The notes: generated by a model from the letters alone, not told the origin. Numbered from the stretch's first letter, positions 51,488 through 60,678 are shown. The stretch is DNA of 64,000 nucleotides from G963676795 sp963677215 (GCA_963677215.1 OY781919.1:1054001-1118000), one strand, 5' to 3'. Program-made: numbers and translations.

Positions 51488-51868
51488 TCGGTTCTGCCCG
51501 TTGATGCGCTTGCGCATCTTGGGGCGCGTTCCGTTTTGCTGGTGTGACCCGTTGCTGCTCATGTGACGGGCTTACGTCAGTTTTTTTAAAAAGTTTCTTT
51601 TGCGCACTTTTCTTTGCGACCAAAGAAAAGTGCGTCGCCAGCCGGTGCGAAAACCGGCGATTTTGATTTTATGGTTTTCATAACAGTCAAAAACCAAAAC
51701 CACGGGGTATCGGCCCCGCACGCCGAGTTCCTTTTGGCTGGGCTCCAAAAGGAACCAAAAGATCCTTTTTCTATATGTCGCTTTCCGGCCTGCATCTCTT
51801 CGTAGCTTTACTCCAGCAACTGACAACGCGCCCCACGCTGAGCAAGCTCAGCTAATGGGCAGAACCGA
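51488..51868. repeat. Hairpin-rich dispersed intergenic element, copy 2, with terminal inverted repeats
   Basis: The ends (51488-51530 and 51825-51868) are imperfect inverted repeats: TCGGTTCTGCCC, an internal palindrome, then GGGGCGCGTT. The internal palindromes differ (GATGCGCTTGCGCATC on the left, GCTGAGCAAGCTCAGC on the right), both still perfectly paired. Inside are a 14-bp hairpin CGCACTTTTCTTTG / CAAAGAAAAGTGCG (51603-51634) and an 11-bp one GTTCCTTTTGG / CCAAAAGGAAC (51727-51755). Frames within it look like by-products of the repeat. Same layout as at 41.2-41.7 kb. No transposase. Confidence 0.65.
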
Positions 51869-51869
51869 A

Positions 51870-51892
51870 AAAACTCCTCCATGCGGAGTTTT
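51870..51892 (+). terminator. Terminator-like hairpin beside the repeat
   Basis: 8-bp stem AAAACTCC / GGAGTTTT with a seven-base loop, directly joined to the end of the repeat element and to the second copy of the 27-base repeat (51889-51915). Confidence 0.45.
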
Positions 51893-51915
51893 GATAAAAC
51901 CAGTTGAAACAAACC
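51889..51915. repeat. 27-base dispersed repeat, copy 2
   Basis: Matches 16000-16026 at 25 of 27 positions (TTTTGATAAAACCAG start). Confidence 0.5.
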
Positions 51916-51948
51916 GCGAGTTACTGTCCGGAAGCTGTCAGCCAGCCA

Positions 51949-51978
51949 AAAAAGCCTCCTAAAATCAGGAGGCTTTTT
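51949..51978. terminator. Terminator after phoU
   Basis: 12-bp perfect stem AAAAAGCCTCCT / AGGAGGCTTTTT with a six-base loop, 36 bases beyond the phoU stop; T runs in both directions. Confidence 0.9.
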
Positions 51979-52013
51979 GTATCTTTGAAAAACGGGCCCG
52001 TTTGCAGAACGTA

Positions 52014-52685
52014 TCAACTCCGCGGATTATCAACTCCGCGGTGGCGGATGATCTCACCTTCGATCTGGTAGACCACGTCTTCAGCAATATTGGTCGCAAG
52101 GTCGCCCATTCTTTCCAGATAACGTGAAATCGACAGATAATAGAGCAGCACATTGGCCGTCTGCGGATCGTCCTGAATGGCCAGCTTGATCGTGGTGAAG
52201 TTTTCCCGATGCATGGTGTCGACGCTGTCGTCCATCACAATGACCTTGCGGGCCAATGCCGAATCAGTAGTCATCAGGGCATCAAGAGCCTTGCGCAGCA
52301 TCTCTTTGACCTTGTCCGCCATTTTGGCGACATTATAGGGGCTTTCACCGCACATGATCTTGCACAGGTCGATCGCCCGTTCGGCAATATTGCAGGCAAA
52401 ATCGGCAACCCTTTCGAGGTCGTTGTTAATCTTCAGAACCGAGACGATAAAGCGCAGATCCTGAGCCACCGGCTGGTGCAGAGCCAGAACCTTAAGGCAT
52501 TCCTCTTCCAGCTCGACCTCCATCAGATCGATCTTGTCATCGCTTTTTCTGACCGCATCGGCCAGGGTCCTGTCACAGGTCAACAGAGCCTGAACGGCTT
52601 TCTGCACCTGCTCCTCAACCTCGGCGCTCAGAGTCAACAGGCTCTTTTTCAGTTTATCCAGTTCTGCCTGGATCAGTACAGCCAT
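52014..52685 (-). CDS. phoU: Phosphate signalling protein PhoU
   Basis: 223 residues, two three-helix PhoU repeats, with the metal-cluster motifs ERAIDLCKIM / ERVADFACNIAE in the first half and ERMGDLATNIAEDVVYQIEG in the second. It represses Pho signalling through the Pst transporter when phosphate is ample. Last gene of pstSCAB-phoU, about 190 bases after pstB; that gap holds a C-rich tract and a CCCCTTAT / ATAAGGGG hairpin (52787-52805) but no gene. Confidence 0.95.
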   Translation of the reverse strand: MAVLIQAELDKLKKSLLTLSAEVEEQVQKAVQALLTCDRTLADAVRKSDDKIDLMEVELEEECLKVLALHQPVAQDLRFIVSVLKINNDLERVADFACNIAERAIDLCKIMCGESPYNVAKMADKVKEMLRKALDALMTTDSALARKVIVMDDSVDTMHRENFTTIKLAIQDDPQTANVLLYYLSISRYLERMGDLATNIAEDVVYQIEGEIIRHRGVDNPRS

Positions 52686-52878
52686 GGTCGTATTCCTTTC
52701 CAGTTATCGATTAGTTGCCATCCGGAAACTCCGGAAGGCAACGTATAAGTTTTTAGATTGGAAACAAGCAATTTCCCCCCCCCCTCAATCCCCTTATAAA
52801 ATAAGGGGGGAAGCGAGTTTACGAGCAGGGGGGTCTTTCCACTACAGCGGAAAAGGGCCGCTTCCGGATAAAAACCGA

Positions 52879-53655
52879 TTAACCGAAGCGTCCGGTGATG
52901 TAGTCCTCGGTCTGCTTGTTCCTCGGCTTGACGAACAGTTCGTTGGTCTGACCGTATTCGATCAGGTTCCCTTCGAAGAGGAACGCCGTATAGTCAGAGA
53001 CCCGGGCCGCCTGCTGCATGTTGTGGGTGACGATGATGATGGTGAACTCATCGCGCAGCTCACCGATCAGTTCCTCAACGCGGGCCGTCGACTTGGGATC
53101 GAGTGCCGAACAGGGCTCGTCCATCAGGATGACCCGCGGATTTACAGCAATGGCGCGGGCGATACACAGGCGCTGCATCTGCCCGCCCGATAGCCCCAGC
53201 GCGCTCTGATGCAGGCGATCCTTGACCTCGTCCCACAGTGCAGCACCTTTAAGACTGGTCTCGACCCGCTCGTCGAGCAGGGCCTTGTCCTTTTCTCCGG
53301 CGATCCGCAAGCCGTAGATGACGTTTTCATAGATCGATTTCGGAAAGGGGTTCGACTTCTGAAATACCATGCCGACCCTGCGGCGCAGCTCGATGATATC
53401 GGTATTGCGCTCGTAGATGTTCCGGCCGTCGAGCAGAACCTCTCCTTCCACTCGGGAACCGTCGATCAGGTCGTTCATCCGGTTGAAACAGCGCAGCAGG
53501 GTACTCTTGCCGCAGCCGGACGGCCCGATCAGCGCGGTGACCTGCTTCTCCGGAAACGCGATATCAACGCCGTGAATGGCCTGGGCATCACCCGGATAGT
53601 AAAAGCGCAGATTGTTGACCTGAATAATTGGATTGTCGATTATTACTTCTTTCAT
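52879..53655 (-). CDS. pstB: Phosphate ABC transporter ATPase PstB
   Basis: 258 residues from the ATG at 53655 with GGAGA five bases ahead; a GTG at 53667 is a weaker option. Walker A GPSGCGKSTLLRCFNRM, signature LSGGQMQRLCIARAI, Walker B VILMDEPCSALD and the H loop IIVTHNMQQAARVSD are intact. Energises phosphate uptake with PstCA. Confidence 0.96.
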   Translation of the reverse strand: MKEVIIDNPIIQVNNLRFYYPGDAQAIHGVDIAFPEKQVTALIGPSGCGKSTLLRCFNRMNDLIDGSRVEGEVLLDGRNIYERNTDIIELRRRVGMVFQKSNPFPKSIYENVIYGLRIAGEKDKALLDERVETSLKGAALWDEVKDRLHQSALGLSGGQMQRLCIARAIAVNPRVILMDEPCSALDPKSTARVEELIGELRDEFTIIIVTHNMQQAARVSDYTAFLFEGNLIEYGQTNELFVKPRNKQTEDYITGRFG

Positions 53656-53669
53656 CTTTCTCCGCACTC

Positions 53670-55277
53670 CTAGAAGGTGCCAAAAGTATATCGTTTTTTC
53701 ATCTTGTTCCGTAAGTGAATAGCCACGCTACTCATGATCAGAACAATCAGAACCAGCAGAAATGTCGTGACAAAAACCATCGGCTTGGCCGCTTCGACGT
53801 TCGGCGACTGGAAACCGATGTCATAAATGTGAAAACCGAGGTGCATGAACTTGCGATCGAGGTGAAAAAAGGGAAAGTTCCCGTCGATCGGCAGGGCCGG
53901 GGCCAGCTTGACGACACCGGTGATCATCAGCGGTGCGACCTCACCGGCCGCGCGGGCCATGGCCAGGATCAGACCGGTCAGAATCCCCGGCGAAGCCATC
54001 GGCAGCAAAATCTTGTATAGGGTCTGAAACTTGGTCGCGCCCAGGGCATAGGAGCCTTCACGCATCTCGCGCGGAATCGCACCAAGGGCCTCTTCGGTCG
54101 AAACGATGACCACCGGGACGGTCAACAATGCCAGGGTCAGACTGGCCCAGAGCAGGCCACCGGTGCCGAAGGTCGGGGTCGGCAGGCGTTCCGGAAAAAA
54201 GAGCGTATCGATTGTGTGACCGATGCCGTAGACGAAGAAGCCGAGCCCGAAAATGCCATAAACGATCGACGGAATACCGGCCAGATTGTTGACGGCGATC
54301 CGCACGATCCGCACCAGCGGGCCGTCCTTGGCATATTCGCGCAGGTAGACAGCGGCAACGACACCGAGTGGAAAGCTGAAGATACTCATGACGAAGATCA
54401 GCATGACGGTGCCGAAGATCGCCGGGAAAAGTCCGCCTTCGGTGTTCGATTCACGCGGTTGACCGCTGATCAGCTCGACAACCTTATGGGCGTAAAAAAG
54501 AATCTTGCCGCTCATCGACATCTGATTCGGTGCGTAGGCCTGTACGATATCGGCCAGCACGACCTGTTTCTGCTGTCCGGCGGCATCGGCAAAGACTGCC
54601 TTGGCTTCCCGGATCTTCTCGGTTCGACTGGACTGGACGGCGATAAAATCGGTGAATTCCTGCTGCATCTCACTGCGCTGCTGAGAAATTTTCGCCCGTT
54701 TCGGATCGCCTTCAGCCAATCCATTATAGGCGTATTTCAGATCTTTAAGGCGCAGCTGCTCCATCTCGTAGGCGAGATCCTTGAGCTTGTCATCCAGCTC
54801 TTTCAGGCCATCAAGCTCATTACCAACGACCTTAAGGGCCTGATTTAGGCCGGCCAGATCGGAAGTGAAACTTTTTCCCTCAACCCTATCAAGCGACTGC
54901 AGCGTCCCGTAAAAATCGCCGTACTCCTGACGTTCCAGAACGATAATATCTTGCGGGACCGTTTCTGCGCTGATCTGGCTTTCATCAATCCAGCGGAAAT
55001 CCAATCCATAAAGATCGCGGTTGGCGATCTTGTACTGGCGACGCAGCCCGCTGCCATCATGGGTTTCTTCCGTCTTGACCAGTTGACCATAGATTGACTG
55101 GCCATCCTTGACTTCCAGCTGATGCAACTGCGACGGCCAGAAGACCCCAAGACCGTTGACAATAATAACGATCAGCAGAACCACGGCACAGAGCAGGGTC
55201 ACGGAAAGGGCAGCTGACGACAGCCAGACCATCGGTTCGCCGATGCTCCAGAATCTGGAGGTTGTTTTTTGACTCAT
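53670..55277 (-). CDS. pstA: Phosphate permease PstA with large N-terminal extension
   Basis: 535 residues from the ATG at 55277; GGAG lies upstream. E. coli PstA is about 296. The extra part follows a first membrane helix (about 18-45) and is a periplasmic region with coiled-coil helices (about 150-240, KELDDKLKDLAYEMEQLRLK). The C-terminal half is a normal binding-protein-dependent permease with the EAA loop (EALGAIPREMREGSYALGATKFQTLY). Such long forms occur in other Proteobacteria. 13 bases separate it from pstC. Confidence 0.92.
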   Translation of the reverse strand: MSQKTTSRFWSIGEPMVWLSSAALSVTLLCAVVLLIVIIVNGLGVFWPSQLHQLEVKDGQSIYGQLVKTEETHDGSGLRRQYKIANRDLYGLDFRWIDESQISAETVPQDIIVLERQEYGDFYGTLQSLDRVEGKSFTSDLAGLNQALKVVGNELDGLKELDDKLKDLAYEMEQLRLKDLKYAYNGLAEGDPKRAKISQQRSEMQQEFTDFIAVQSSRTEKIREAKAVFADAAGQQKQVVLADIVQAYAPNQMSMSGKILFYAHKVVELISGQPRESNTEGGLFPAIFGTVMLIFVMSIFSFPLGVVAAVYLREYAKDGPLVRIVRIAVNNLAGIPSIVYGIFGLGFFVYGIGHTIDTLFFPERLPTPTFGTGGLLWASLTLALLTVPVVIVSTEEALGAIPREMREGSYALGATKFQTLYKILLPMASPGILTGLILAMARAAGEVAPLMITGVVKLAPALPIDGNFPFFHLDRKFMHLGFHIYDIGFQSPNVEAAKPMVFVTTFLLVLIVLIMSSVAIHLRNKMKKRYTFGTF

Positions 55278-55290
55278 TCTTGCAGTCTCC

Positions 55291-57510
55291 CTAAAAACGA
55301 CCGTACTTGGCCCGCAGGCGCTGACGGACAATCTCGGCGACAGTGTTGACGATAAAGGTCATGACAAAGAGGATGACCGCAGACAGAAACAGGGTCCGAT
55401 AGAGTGACCCGTCAACCGGGGCCTCCGGAATCTCAACAGCGATATTGGCCGACAGCGGACGCATGCCGTTGAAGATGCTCAAATCCATGATCGCGGTGTT
55501 GCCGGTCGCCATCAGCACGATCATCGTCTCGCCGACGGCACGGCCAAAGCCGATCATGGTGCCGGCAAAGATCCCCGGGCTGGCGGAAGGCAGGATGACC
55601 CGCCAGACCGTCTGCCAGCGACTGGCCCCCAGGGCCAGGGAAGCTGCCTTGAGGCTCGACGGCACATTGGAGAGCGCATCCTCGGCAATGGTGAAGATGA
55701 TCGGAATAACCGCAAAGCCCATGGCAAAGGCGATGATGATACAGTTACGCGGATCGTAACGGGTCCCCAGTTCGCTGAACAGCCACTGCTTCAGGTCCCC
55801 GCCGAACAGCCAGTTTTCCATACCGGTGCCCAGGCCTGCCGCAACGGCCACAGCGAAGATGATCACCGGAGTCACAGCAAGAAACTCGTAACCGCGCTCG
55901 ATCCGTTTCAGGCTTTCCAGCCTCCGGGCCGCCTGCCAGAGGGCCAGGGCGATCATCAGGGTCGCCGGAATCAGTACCAAACTCAAGAACAGCGATCCCA
56001 GAGAGGCCTCGATCAACGGCGCCAGCCAGAGTGCAGCGAGAAAACCGATGATGACCGTCGGCACAGCTGCCATCACCTCGACCGCCGGCTTGATGATCCC
56101 CTTGAATTTAGGCCGGGCAAACTGACTGGTGTAGATCGCTCCGAAAATCGCCAGCGGGACGGCAAACAGCATGGCGTAAAAGGTGCCTTTGAGAGTGCCG
56201 AAGATCAACGGCGTGAGACTCAGCTTCGGCTCGTAGTCATCTGAGCCCGAAGAGGATTGCCAGACATATTCCGGCTGCTGATAACCTTCGTACCAGACCT
56301 TGCCGAACAGGGTCTTGAGGCTGATCTCCGGGTGCGGCACGTCGATCGACCAGAACAGCAGCTTTCCTTTGTCCGTCGCTGCGATCAGCGCGTTGCTGCG
56401 TGTGGTCAGCGAGAAACTGCTGACCGGTTCAGCAACTTTCAGCCTGGCCAGCTCTCTTTCGCTGGTCATATGGCTCATGCGGATTCCATCCTCGGCAATA
56501 CTGATCAGCGATTTATCAGTGATGGTGGTAACAATCTGTCTGACCGGAGACTTGTGCTGATGAAGGTCGTGGATATGGGTCAGCACCCAGCCCCTGTCTT
56601 CGTCACGCACCGGAAACCAGGTCGTGACATAGCCCTTGGCGTCACCAACGGCGAGGGAGACATCGCCGAAAACCATGCGCAAGGCGGTGATAGACCGCCG
56701 GTCGCTGAAACCTTGCGTCTTTTCAACCAACTGAGGATCTTCGATATCGCTCAAATCCCAGCGCAGCAACTCCCCTTTGTCGGTCCCGACAAACAGGCGG
56801 TCACCGGCAGAGGTCAGTGTCAGAGCAGAGATTTTTCCAGATGTGTCATAATCGAGAAAGGTCTCCTCTTCGACTTCCTCGACATCGCCCAGAAAAGACT
56901 CCTGTTCCTCGATCACCAAGAGCCGCAGTTGGCCGTCAGCCATCAGATCGACACGGACCTTGCGTTCCTCGCTGACCCGCGCCAAAGACTGCAGCGGCAC
57001 CCCTTCCGCCGGAGCTTCAAACTCGGCTAATTGACCAATACTGTGATGAATCGAACGCTGATTGCCGTTCTCCACATCATAAAAGGGGAAGAACTTGATC
57101 TGTGCAACGCTGACAGTTCCATCGTTCCAGACCAGAACCTGATTCTGGCGACCATAAGTCTCGACGCTGAGGAGTTCTGAAGCCCCACTCGCTGAAATCA
57201 GCTGCTGGCTGTCGAGAGCTGATCCATCGGACAGATTGAAGAAACGGATCTCTCCATCCCGCTCCAGGACGTAGCCGGTCTCCTTGTACTCATCAGCACC
57301 GACGCTGACGATTTGCTGCGAGTTTTCACCACCAAGGTTGAGAATATTGACCAGCTCGACATCGGAAGAGCCGAACAGCGGCAATGAGACCTTGGCAATC
57401 AGGATCAGGATCAGGATAACGCAGATGATGATTGCCATACCGCCGACGGTAATGATCCATCTGGCAATTTTATCGTTGCGTTTAACCTTCTTCAGGAACG
57501 CTGGATTCAT
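55291..57510 (-). CDS. pstC: Phosphate permease PstC with beta-propeller-like insertion
   Basis: 739 residues from the ATG at 57510, more than twice E. coli PstC (319). After a first membrane helix (about 22-45) comes a periplasmic domain of some 380 residues with WD40/propeller-like repeats (SGKISALTLTSAGDRLFVGTDKGELLRWDL, SITALRMVFGDVSLAVGDAKGYVTTW). The permease core with EAA loop (EDALSNVPSSLKAASLALGASRWQT) takes up the rest. The domain may bind PstS or sense the envelope; function unknown. Runs as an operon with pstA. Confidence 0.92.
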   Translation of the reverse strand: MNPAFLKKVKRNDKIARWIITVGGMAIIICVILILILIAKVSLPLFGSSDVELVNILNLGGENSQQIVSVGADEYKETGYVLERDGEIRFFNLSDGSALDSQQLISASGASELLSVETYGRQNQVLVWNDGTVSVAQIKFFPFYDVENGNQRSIHHSIGQLAEFEAPAEGVPLQSLARVSEERKVRVDLMADGQLRLLVIEEQESFLGDVEEVEEETFLDYDTSGKISALTLTSAGDRLFVGTDKGELLRWDLSDIEDPQLVEKTQGFSDRRSITALRMVFGDVSLAVGDAKGYVTTWFPVRDEDRGWVLTHIHDLHQHKSPVRQIVTTITDKSLISIAEDGIRMSHMTSERELARLKVAEPVSSFSLTTRSNALIAATDKGKLLFWSIDVPHPEISLKTLFGKVWYEGYQQPEYVWQSSSGSDDYEPKLSLTPLIFGTLKGTFYAMLFAVPLAIFGAIYTSQFARPKFKGIIKPAVEVMAAVPTVIIGFLAALWLAPLIEASLGSLFLSLVLIPATLMIALALWQAARRLESLKRIERGYEFLAVTPVIIFAVAVAAGLGTGMENWLFGGDLKQWLFSELGTRYDPRNCIIIAFAMGFAVIPIIFTIAEDALSNVPSSLKAASLALGASRWQTVWRVILPSASPGIFAGTMIGFGRAVGETMIVLMATGNTAIMDLSIFNGMRPLSANIAVEIPEAPVDGSLYRTLFLSAVILFVMTFIVNTVAEIVRQRLRAKYGRF

Positions 57511-57540
57511 AGATTCTTTCCCATACTCCAAAATGCGCAA

Positions 57541-57570
57541 ACAAGCCCTGACCCGGATCGGGCAGGGCTT
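57541..57570 (-). other. Hairpin between pstS and pstC
   Basis: Stem CAAGCCCTG / CAGGGCTTG with an inner CCCG/CGGG pair. Sits in the 101-base gap behind pstS without a strong T run; fits partial termination that keeps pstS mRNA above that of the permease genes. Confidence 0.55.
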
Positions 57571-57611
57571 GCCTGGCTTGATTGTACTAGATTTTCTTCA
57601 CCGACCGCTGC

Positions 57612-58592
57612 TTAGTCGAGCAGAGCCAGTTGTTTCTTGGCAACCTCTGCCGGCAGAGGGAGGAAACCGTCCTTGACGACAACTTCCTGGCCTTCCTTGG
57701 ACAGAACATACTTCATGAATTCCTTGACCAGAGCCGGCATCGGCTTGTTCGGCTCTTTTACAACGTTGATGTAAAGCATACGGCCGAGTGGGTATTTTCC
57801 GCTCAGAACGTTGTCGTAGTTGGCTGCGTAAGCTGTTTCGCCGTCTTTATCGGACAGGGCCAGAGCCTTGACGCCCGAGGTGATGTAACCCATACCGGAG
57901 TAACCGACGCCGGCCTTGTCTTCGGTGACACCGAGAACAACAGACGCGTTACCTGGTTGCTCTTTAACGGTATCCTTGAAGTCACCTTTTTTCAGGGTGT
58001 GCTCCTTGAAGAAACCGTAGGTACCGGAAGCCGAGTTACGGCCGTAGATGCTAATCGGCTTGTTGCTCCACTCACCGGTCAGACCGAGGTCACCCCAGAC
58101 AACAGCATCGCTGCCGCCGCGCTTGAGGGTCTTGGAGAAGATAGAGTCAACCTGGGTCATCGACATTTCGCTGACCGGGTTGTCCTTGTTGACGAAAACA
58201 GCCAGGGCGTCAAGAGCGACACCGATGGTGGTTGGTTTGAAACCGTACTTGGCTTCGAAAGCCTGAATTTCCTTGCTCTTCATCTTACGGGACATAGGAC
58301 CAAGCTGGCTGGTGCCTTCGATCAGAGCCGGAGGAGCGGTACTGGAGCCCTTGCCTTCGATCTGAATGTTGACGTTCGGATACTTCTTGCGGAAGCCTTC
58401 AGCCCAGAAGGTCATCATGTTGTTCAGGGTATCGGAACCGACGCTGTTCAGGTTACCGGCTACACCCTGAACCTTGACGTAATCGCTGAGGTTGACATCA
58501 ACTGCGATCGGAGCGGCGAAAACGGAACCGGCGGAAACCGTGAGCAGTACCAGGGCAGCAGACAACCCTTTGAGGAAGTTGCGTTTTTTCAT
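57612..58592 (-). CDS. pstS: Phosphate-binding protein PstS
   Basis: 326 residues. Signal peptide at 1-26 (AGSVFA|A), then a periplasmic phosphate-binding domain with GNLNSVGSDTLNNMM, RKMKSKEIQAFEAK and YGRNSASGTYGFFKEHTLKKG, blocks that hold phosphate in PstS. First gene of the operon, with an AAGGAGATG site and Pho-box-like repeats upstream. Confidence 0.96.
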   Translation of the reverse strand: MKKRNFLKGLSAALVLLTVSAGSVFAAPIAVDVNLSDYVKVQGVAGNLNSVGSDTLNNMMTFWAEGFRKKYPNVNIQIEGKGSSTAPPALIEGTSQLGPMSRKMKSKEIQAFEAKYGFKPTTIGVALDALAVFVNKDNPVSEMSMTQVDSIFSKTLKRGGSDAVVWGDLGLTGEWSNKPISIYGRNSASGTYGFFKEHTLKKGDFKDTVKEQPGNASVVLGVTEDKAGVGYSGMGYITSGVKALALSDKDGETAYAANYDNVLSGKYPLGRMLYINVVKEPNKPMPALVKEFMKYVLSKEGQEVVVKDGFLPLPAEVAKKQLALLD

Positions 58593-58659
58593 TGTTGATC
58601 ATCTCCTTAATCAATGTGTATTTGAGTCGTTTTTTGACTCTGCGGAGGATGCTCACATA

Positions 58660-58688
58660 ATGTTAGCGATATGTTAGCGTCGTGTGAG
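58660..58688 (-). promoter_or_regulatory. Pho-box-like triple direct repeat upstream of pstS
   Basis: On the minus strand CTCACAC-N4-CTAACAT-N4-CTAACAT: three 7-base units at an 11-base period, as in PhoB boxes (CTGTCAT-type repeats). It ends about 68 bases before the pstS start, the expected position for an activator. Confidence 0.65.
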
Positions 58689-58773
58689 GAATTGGATAAT
58701 TTGCTAATTTTTTTCAACTTTCTTTTAAAACCATCCGTAACTCAATCATATCGACTAGTTTGCTCTTGCACAT

Positions 58774-58806
58774 AAAAAAACCGACGCAATATTGCATTGC
58801 GCCGGT
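58774..58806 (-). terminator. Terminator of the acyltransferase gene
   Basis: On the minus strand ACCGGCGCAAT pairs with ATTGCGTCGGT (one mismatch) and is followed by seven T residues; 34 bases beyond the acyltransferase stop. Confidence 0.85.
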
Positions 58807-58839
58807 CAACAGTTTAGAACCTGATTGTAGTCGAGACCA

Positions 58840-60678
58840 TCAGGCAACGCATGGCAGGTGTGAGGAGGGGTAACATTCCAGATTGCCCTGAAATTCCTGA
58901 TAGGATTTCAAGCCGTCGCGCCCCATGTAGCGCTGCAGCTGTCGATTGTCGGCCTCGAGCATGTCGACCAGCAGCAGACCGTCGATCACGTCGCTGAAAT
59001 CGGGGTCGAGATTGAAGGCGAGAAGCTTGCCACCCAGATTGAGATAATGGCGCAGCAGCACCGGAATTCCCTTGTTGTCCGGCTCCAGATCGGCAATCAG
59101 ATCCGAGAGCTGATCGATATCACGCATCAGCTGATCCTTCTGGCTCTGACTGATCCCGGAAATCCTGACCGGCTTCATGGTCACCGGGATGCGCGGTTTG
59201 ACCAGATGAGACAGTTCCTTGATCTGAAAATTCTTCAGCAGACCACTGGTCAGCAACTCTCGCGAACTGCGCCGGTAATCATTGGAGATACTGACCGGTC
59301 CGAACAGGTAACGGTACTGCGGATGAGCCAGGATAAAATGACCGATCCCCTTCCAGAGCAGCAGCAAGGGAGCGTAGGACCGCTGATATTCGCTGCGCAC
59401 AAACGAGCGCCCCATCTCCAGGGAGTTGGACATGTTTCTGAAAAGCTGCGGATTGTATTCAAAGAGGGTCGAGGAGTAGAGACCGGCAATCCCCTTTTTC
59501 TCCAACAGCTTGTCGACCAGCCCGATACGATAGGCACCAGCCAGTCTCTGCTGCTCATGATCCCAGAGCATAAGATGCAGATAATCCTGGTCAAAGTGAT
59601 CGAGGTCACGGCTTTTACCGGTTCCCTCGCCGACCAGGCGGAAGGTCTGTTCTCGCAAACGGCCGATTTCATTGAGCAGGTTGGGAATCTGCTCGGCTCT
59701 GGCGTAATAGACGCTGAACTCGTTGCTGGTCACCAGCTTTTGCGCCTGAGGAAGCCTATCCAGGTCGCGCAGCTGATCGGCAACGGAAATTTCTGCAGCC
59801 AGCTCTTCCTGGCGGGCATTGACCGGCAGCTGTTTTTTGAAGGTCTTTTTGAGCGGTTGTTTTTCCCGCACGCCGAGTGCATAGGTACGCATACGCAGGA
59901 GCTCGAGCATATCGTGATCTTCCATGGCCAGCAATTTTTTGGCCTGGATCAACTGACCGACCCGCGGGCGTAGAATACGACCACGCTGTTTGAGCATCAT
60001 GCGCGGCAGCAGCAGGGTTCTCAAGCGTGGATGAAGCTTGCCGGCCAGGTGAAACAGACAACCGTTGTCGCCCGGAAAAAAGACCGGAACAACATTGGCC
60101 TTGCTCATCCTGATTAGACGCGGCAGGGTCGTACTCCAGGCCGGATCGACAACAACCGGTGCCATCTTCTGCCAGGTTGAAACCTCGCCACCGGGGAACA
60201 TGATCAGCAATTCGCCCTGACGCAGCGCCTTCAATGCACCACGCATTGGCGACACGTTATTTTTGGCAGCATCCTTACCGCCGAAAGGATCGACCTGGAT
60301 CAGTTTTTCCCGCAGCTGCGGGATACGCGCCAGCAGGCCATTGCCCATCACCTTGAAATCGCTGCGAATCCGGCTGATCATATTGATCAGTACAACACCA
60401 TCGATGCCACCGTATGGATGGTTGGCGACGAGGATACAGGCCCCCGTTGCCGGGACCTTTTCCAGCTCCTGCTCGACCACCCGATATTCAACACCAAGGG
60501 TGCTGAGCACCTCGCCGCTGAACTGTTCGAGCGAATCACCTGCCTTGAGTGTTGTATAGAGCTGCTGACAGCGTTTAAGACCTGAAACCCATTCAAGAGC
60601 CTGAACCAGTGGATTATTGTAACCTTTTTCTGTTATGAGAAAGGGCGTCTCGATTGGACAGCGTTCGACTTGAGCCAT
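58840..60678 (-). CDS. Two-domain acyltransferase, OlsF-like (ornithine lipid synthesis)
   Basis: 612 residues from the ATG at 60678, with AAGGAG ahead. The N-terminal part (about 55-290) is a lysophospholipid acyltransferase-like domain with ANHPYGGIDG, a variant of the NHxxxxD motif, and MFPGGEVSTWQ. The C-terminal part (about 325-560) is an OlsB/hemolysin-type GNAT N-acyltransferase (LEMGRSFVRSEYQRSYAPLLLLWKGIG, YLFGPVSISNDY). This fusion is the plan of the bifunctional ornithine-lipid synthase OlsF. Ornithine lipids replace phospholipids in phosphate shortage, which fits its place next to pst. Product not proven. Confidence 0.75.
   Translation of the reverse strand: MAQVERCPIETPFLITEKGYNNPLVQALEWVSGLKRCQQLYTTLKAGDSLEQFSGEVLSTLGVEYRVVEQELEKVPATGACILVANHPYGGIDGVVLINMISRIRSDFKVMGNGLLARIPQLREKLIQVDPFGGKDAAKNNVSPMRGALKALRQGELLIMFPGGEVSTWQKMAPVVVDPAWSTTLPRLIRMSKANVVPVFFPGDNGCLFHLAGKLHPRLRTLLLPRMMLKQRGRILRPRVGQLIQAKKLLAMEDHDMLELLRMRTYALGVREKQPLKKTFKKQLPVNARQEELAAEISVADQLRDLDRLPQAQKLVTSNEFSVYYARAEQIPNLLNEIGRLREQTFRLVGEGTGKSRDLDHFDQDYLHLMLWDHEQQRLAGAYRIGLVDKLLEKKGIAGLYSSTLFEYNPQLFRNMSNSLEMGRSFVRSEYQRSYAPLLLLWKGIGHFILAHPQYRYLFGPVSISNDYRRSSRELLTSGLLKNFQIKELSHLVKPRIPVTMKPVRISGISQSQKDQLMRDIDQLSDLIADLEPDNKGIPVLLRHYLNLGGKLLAFNLDPDFSDVIDGLLLVDMLEADNRQLQRYMGRDGLKSYQEFQGNLECYPSSHLPCVA

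Noticed and set aside
51572..51826. Minus- and plus-strand reading frames inside the 51.5 kb element
   Set aside because: They follow the inverted-repeat structure of the element, overlap one another and have no ribosome-binding site.
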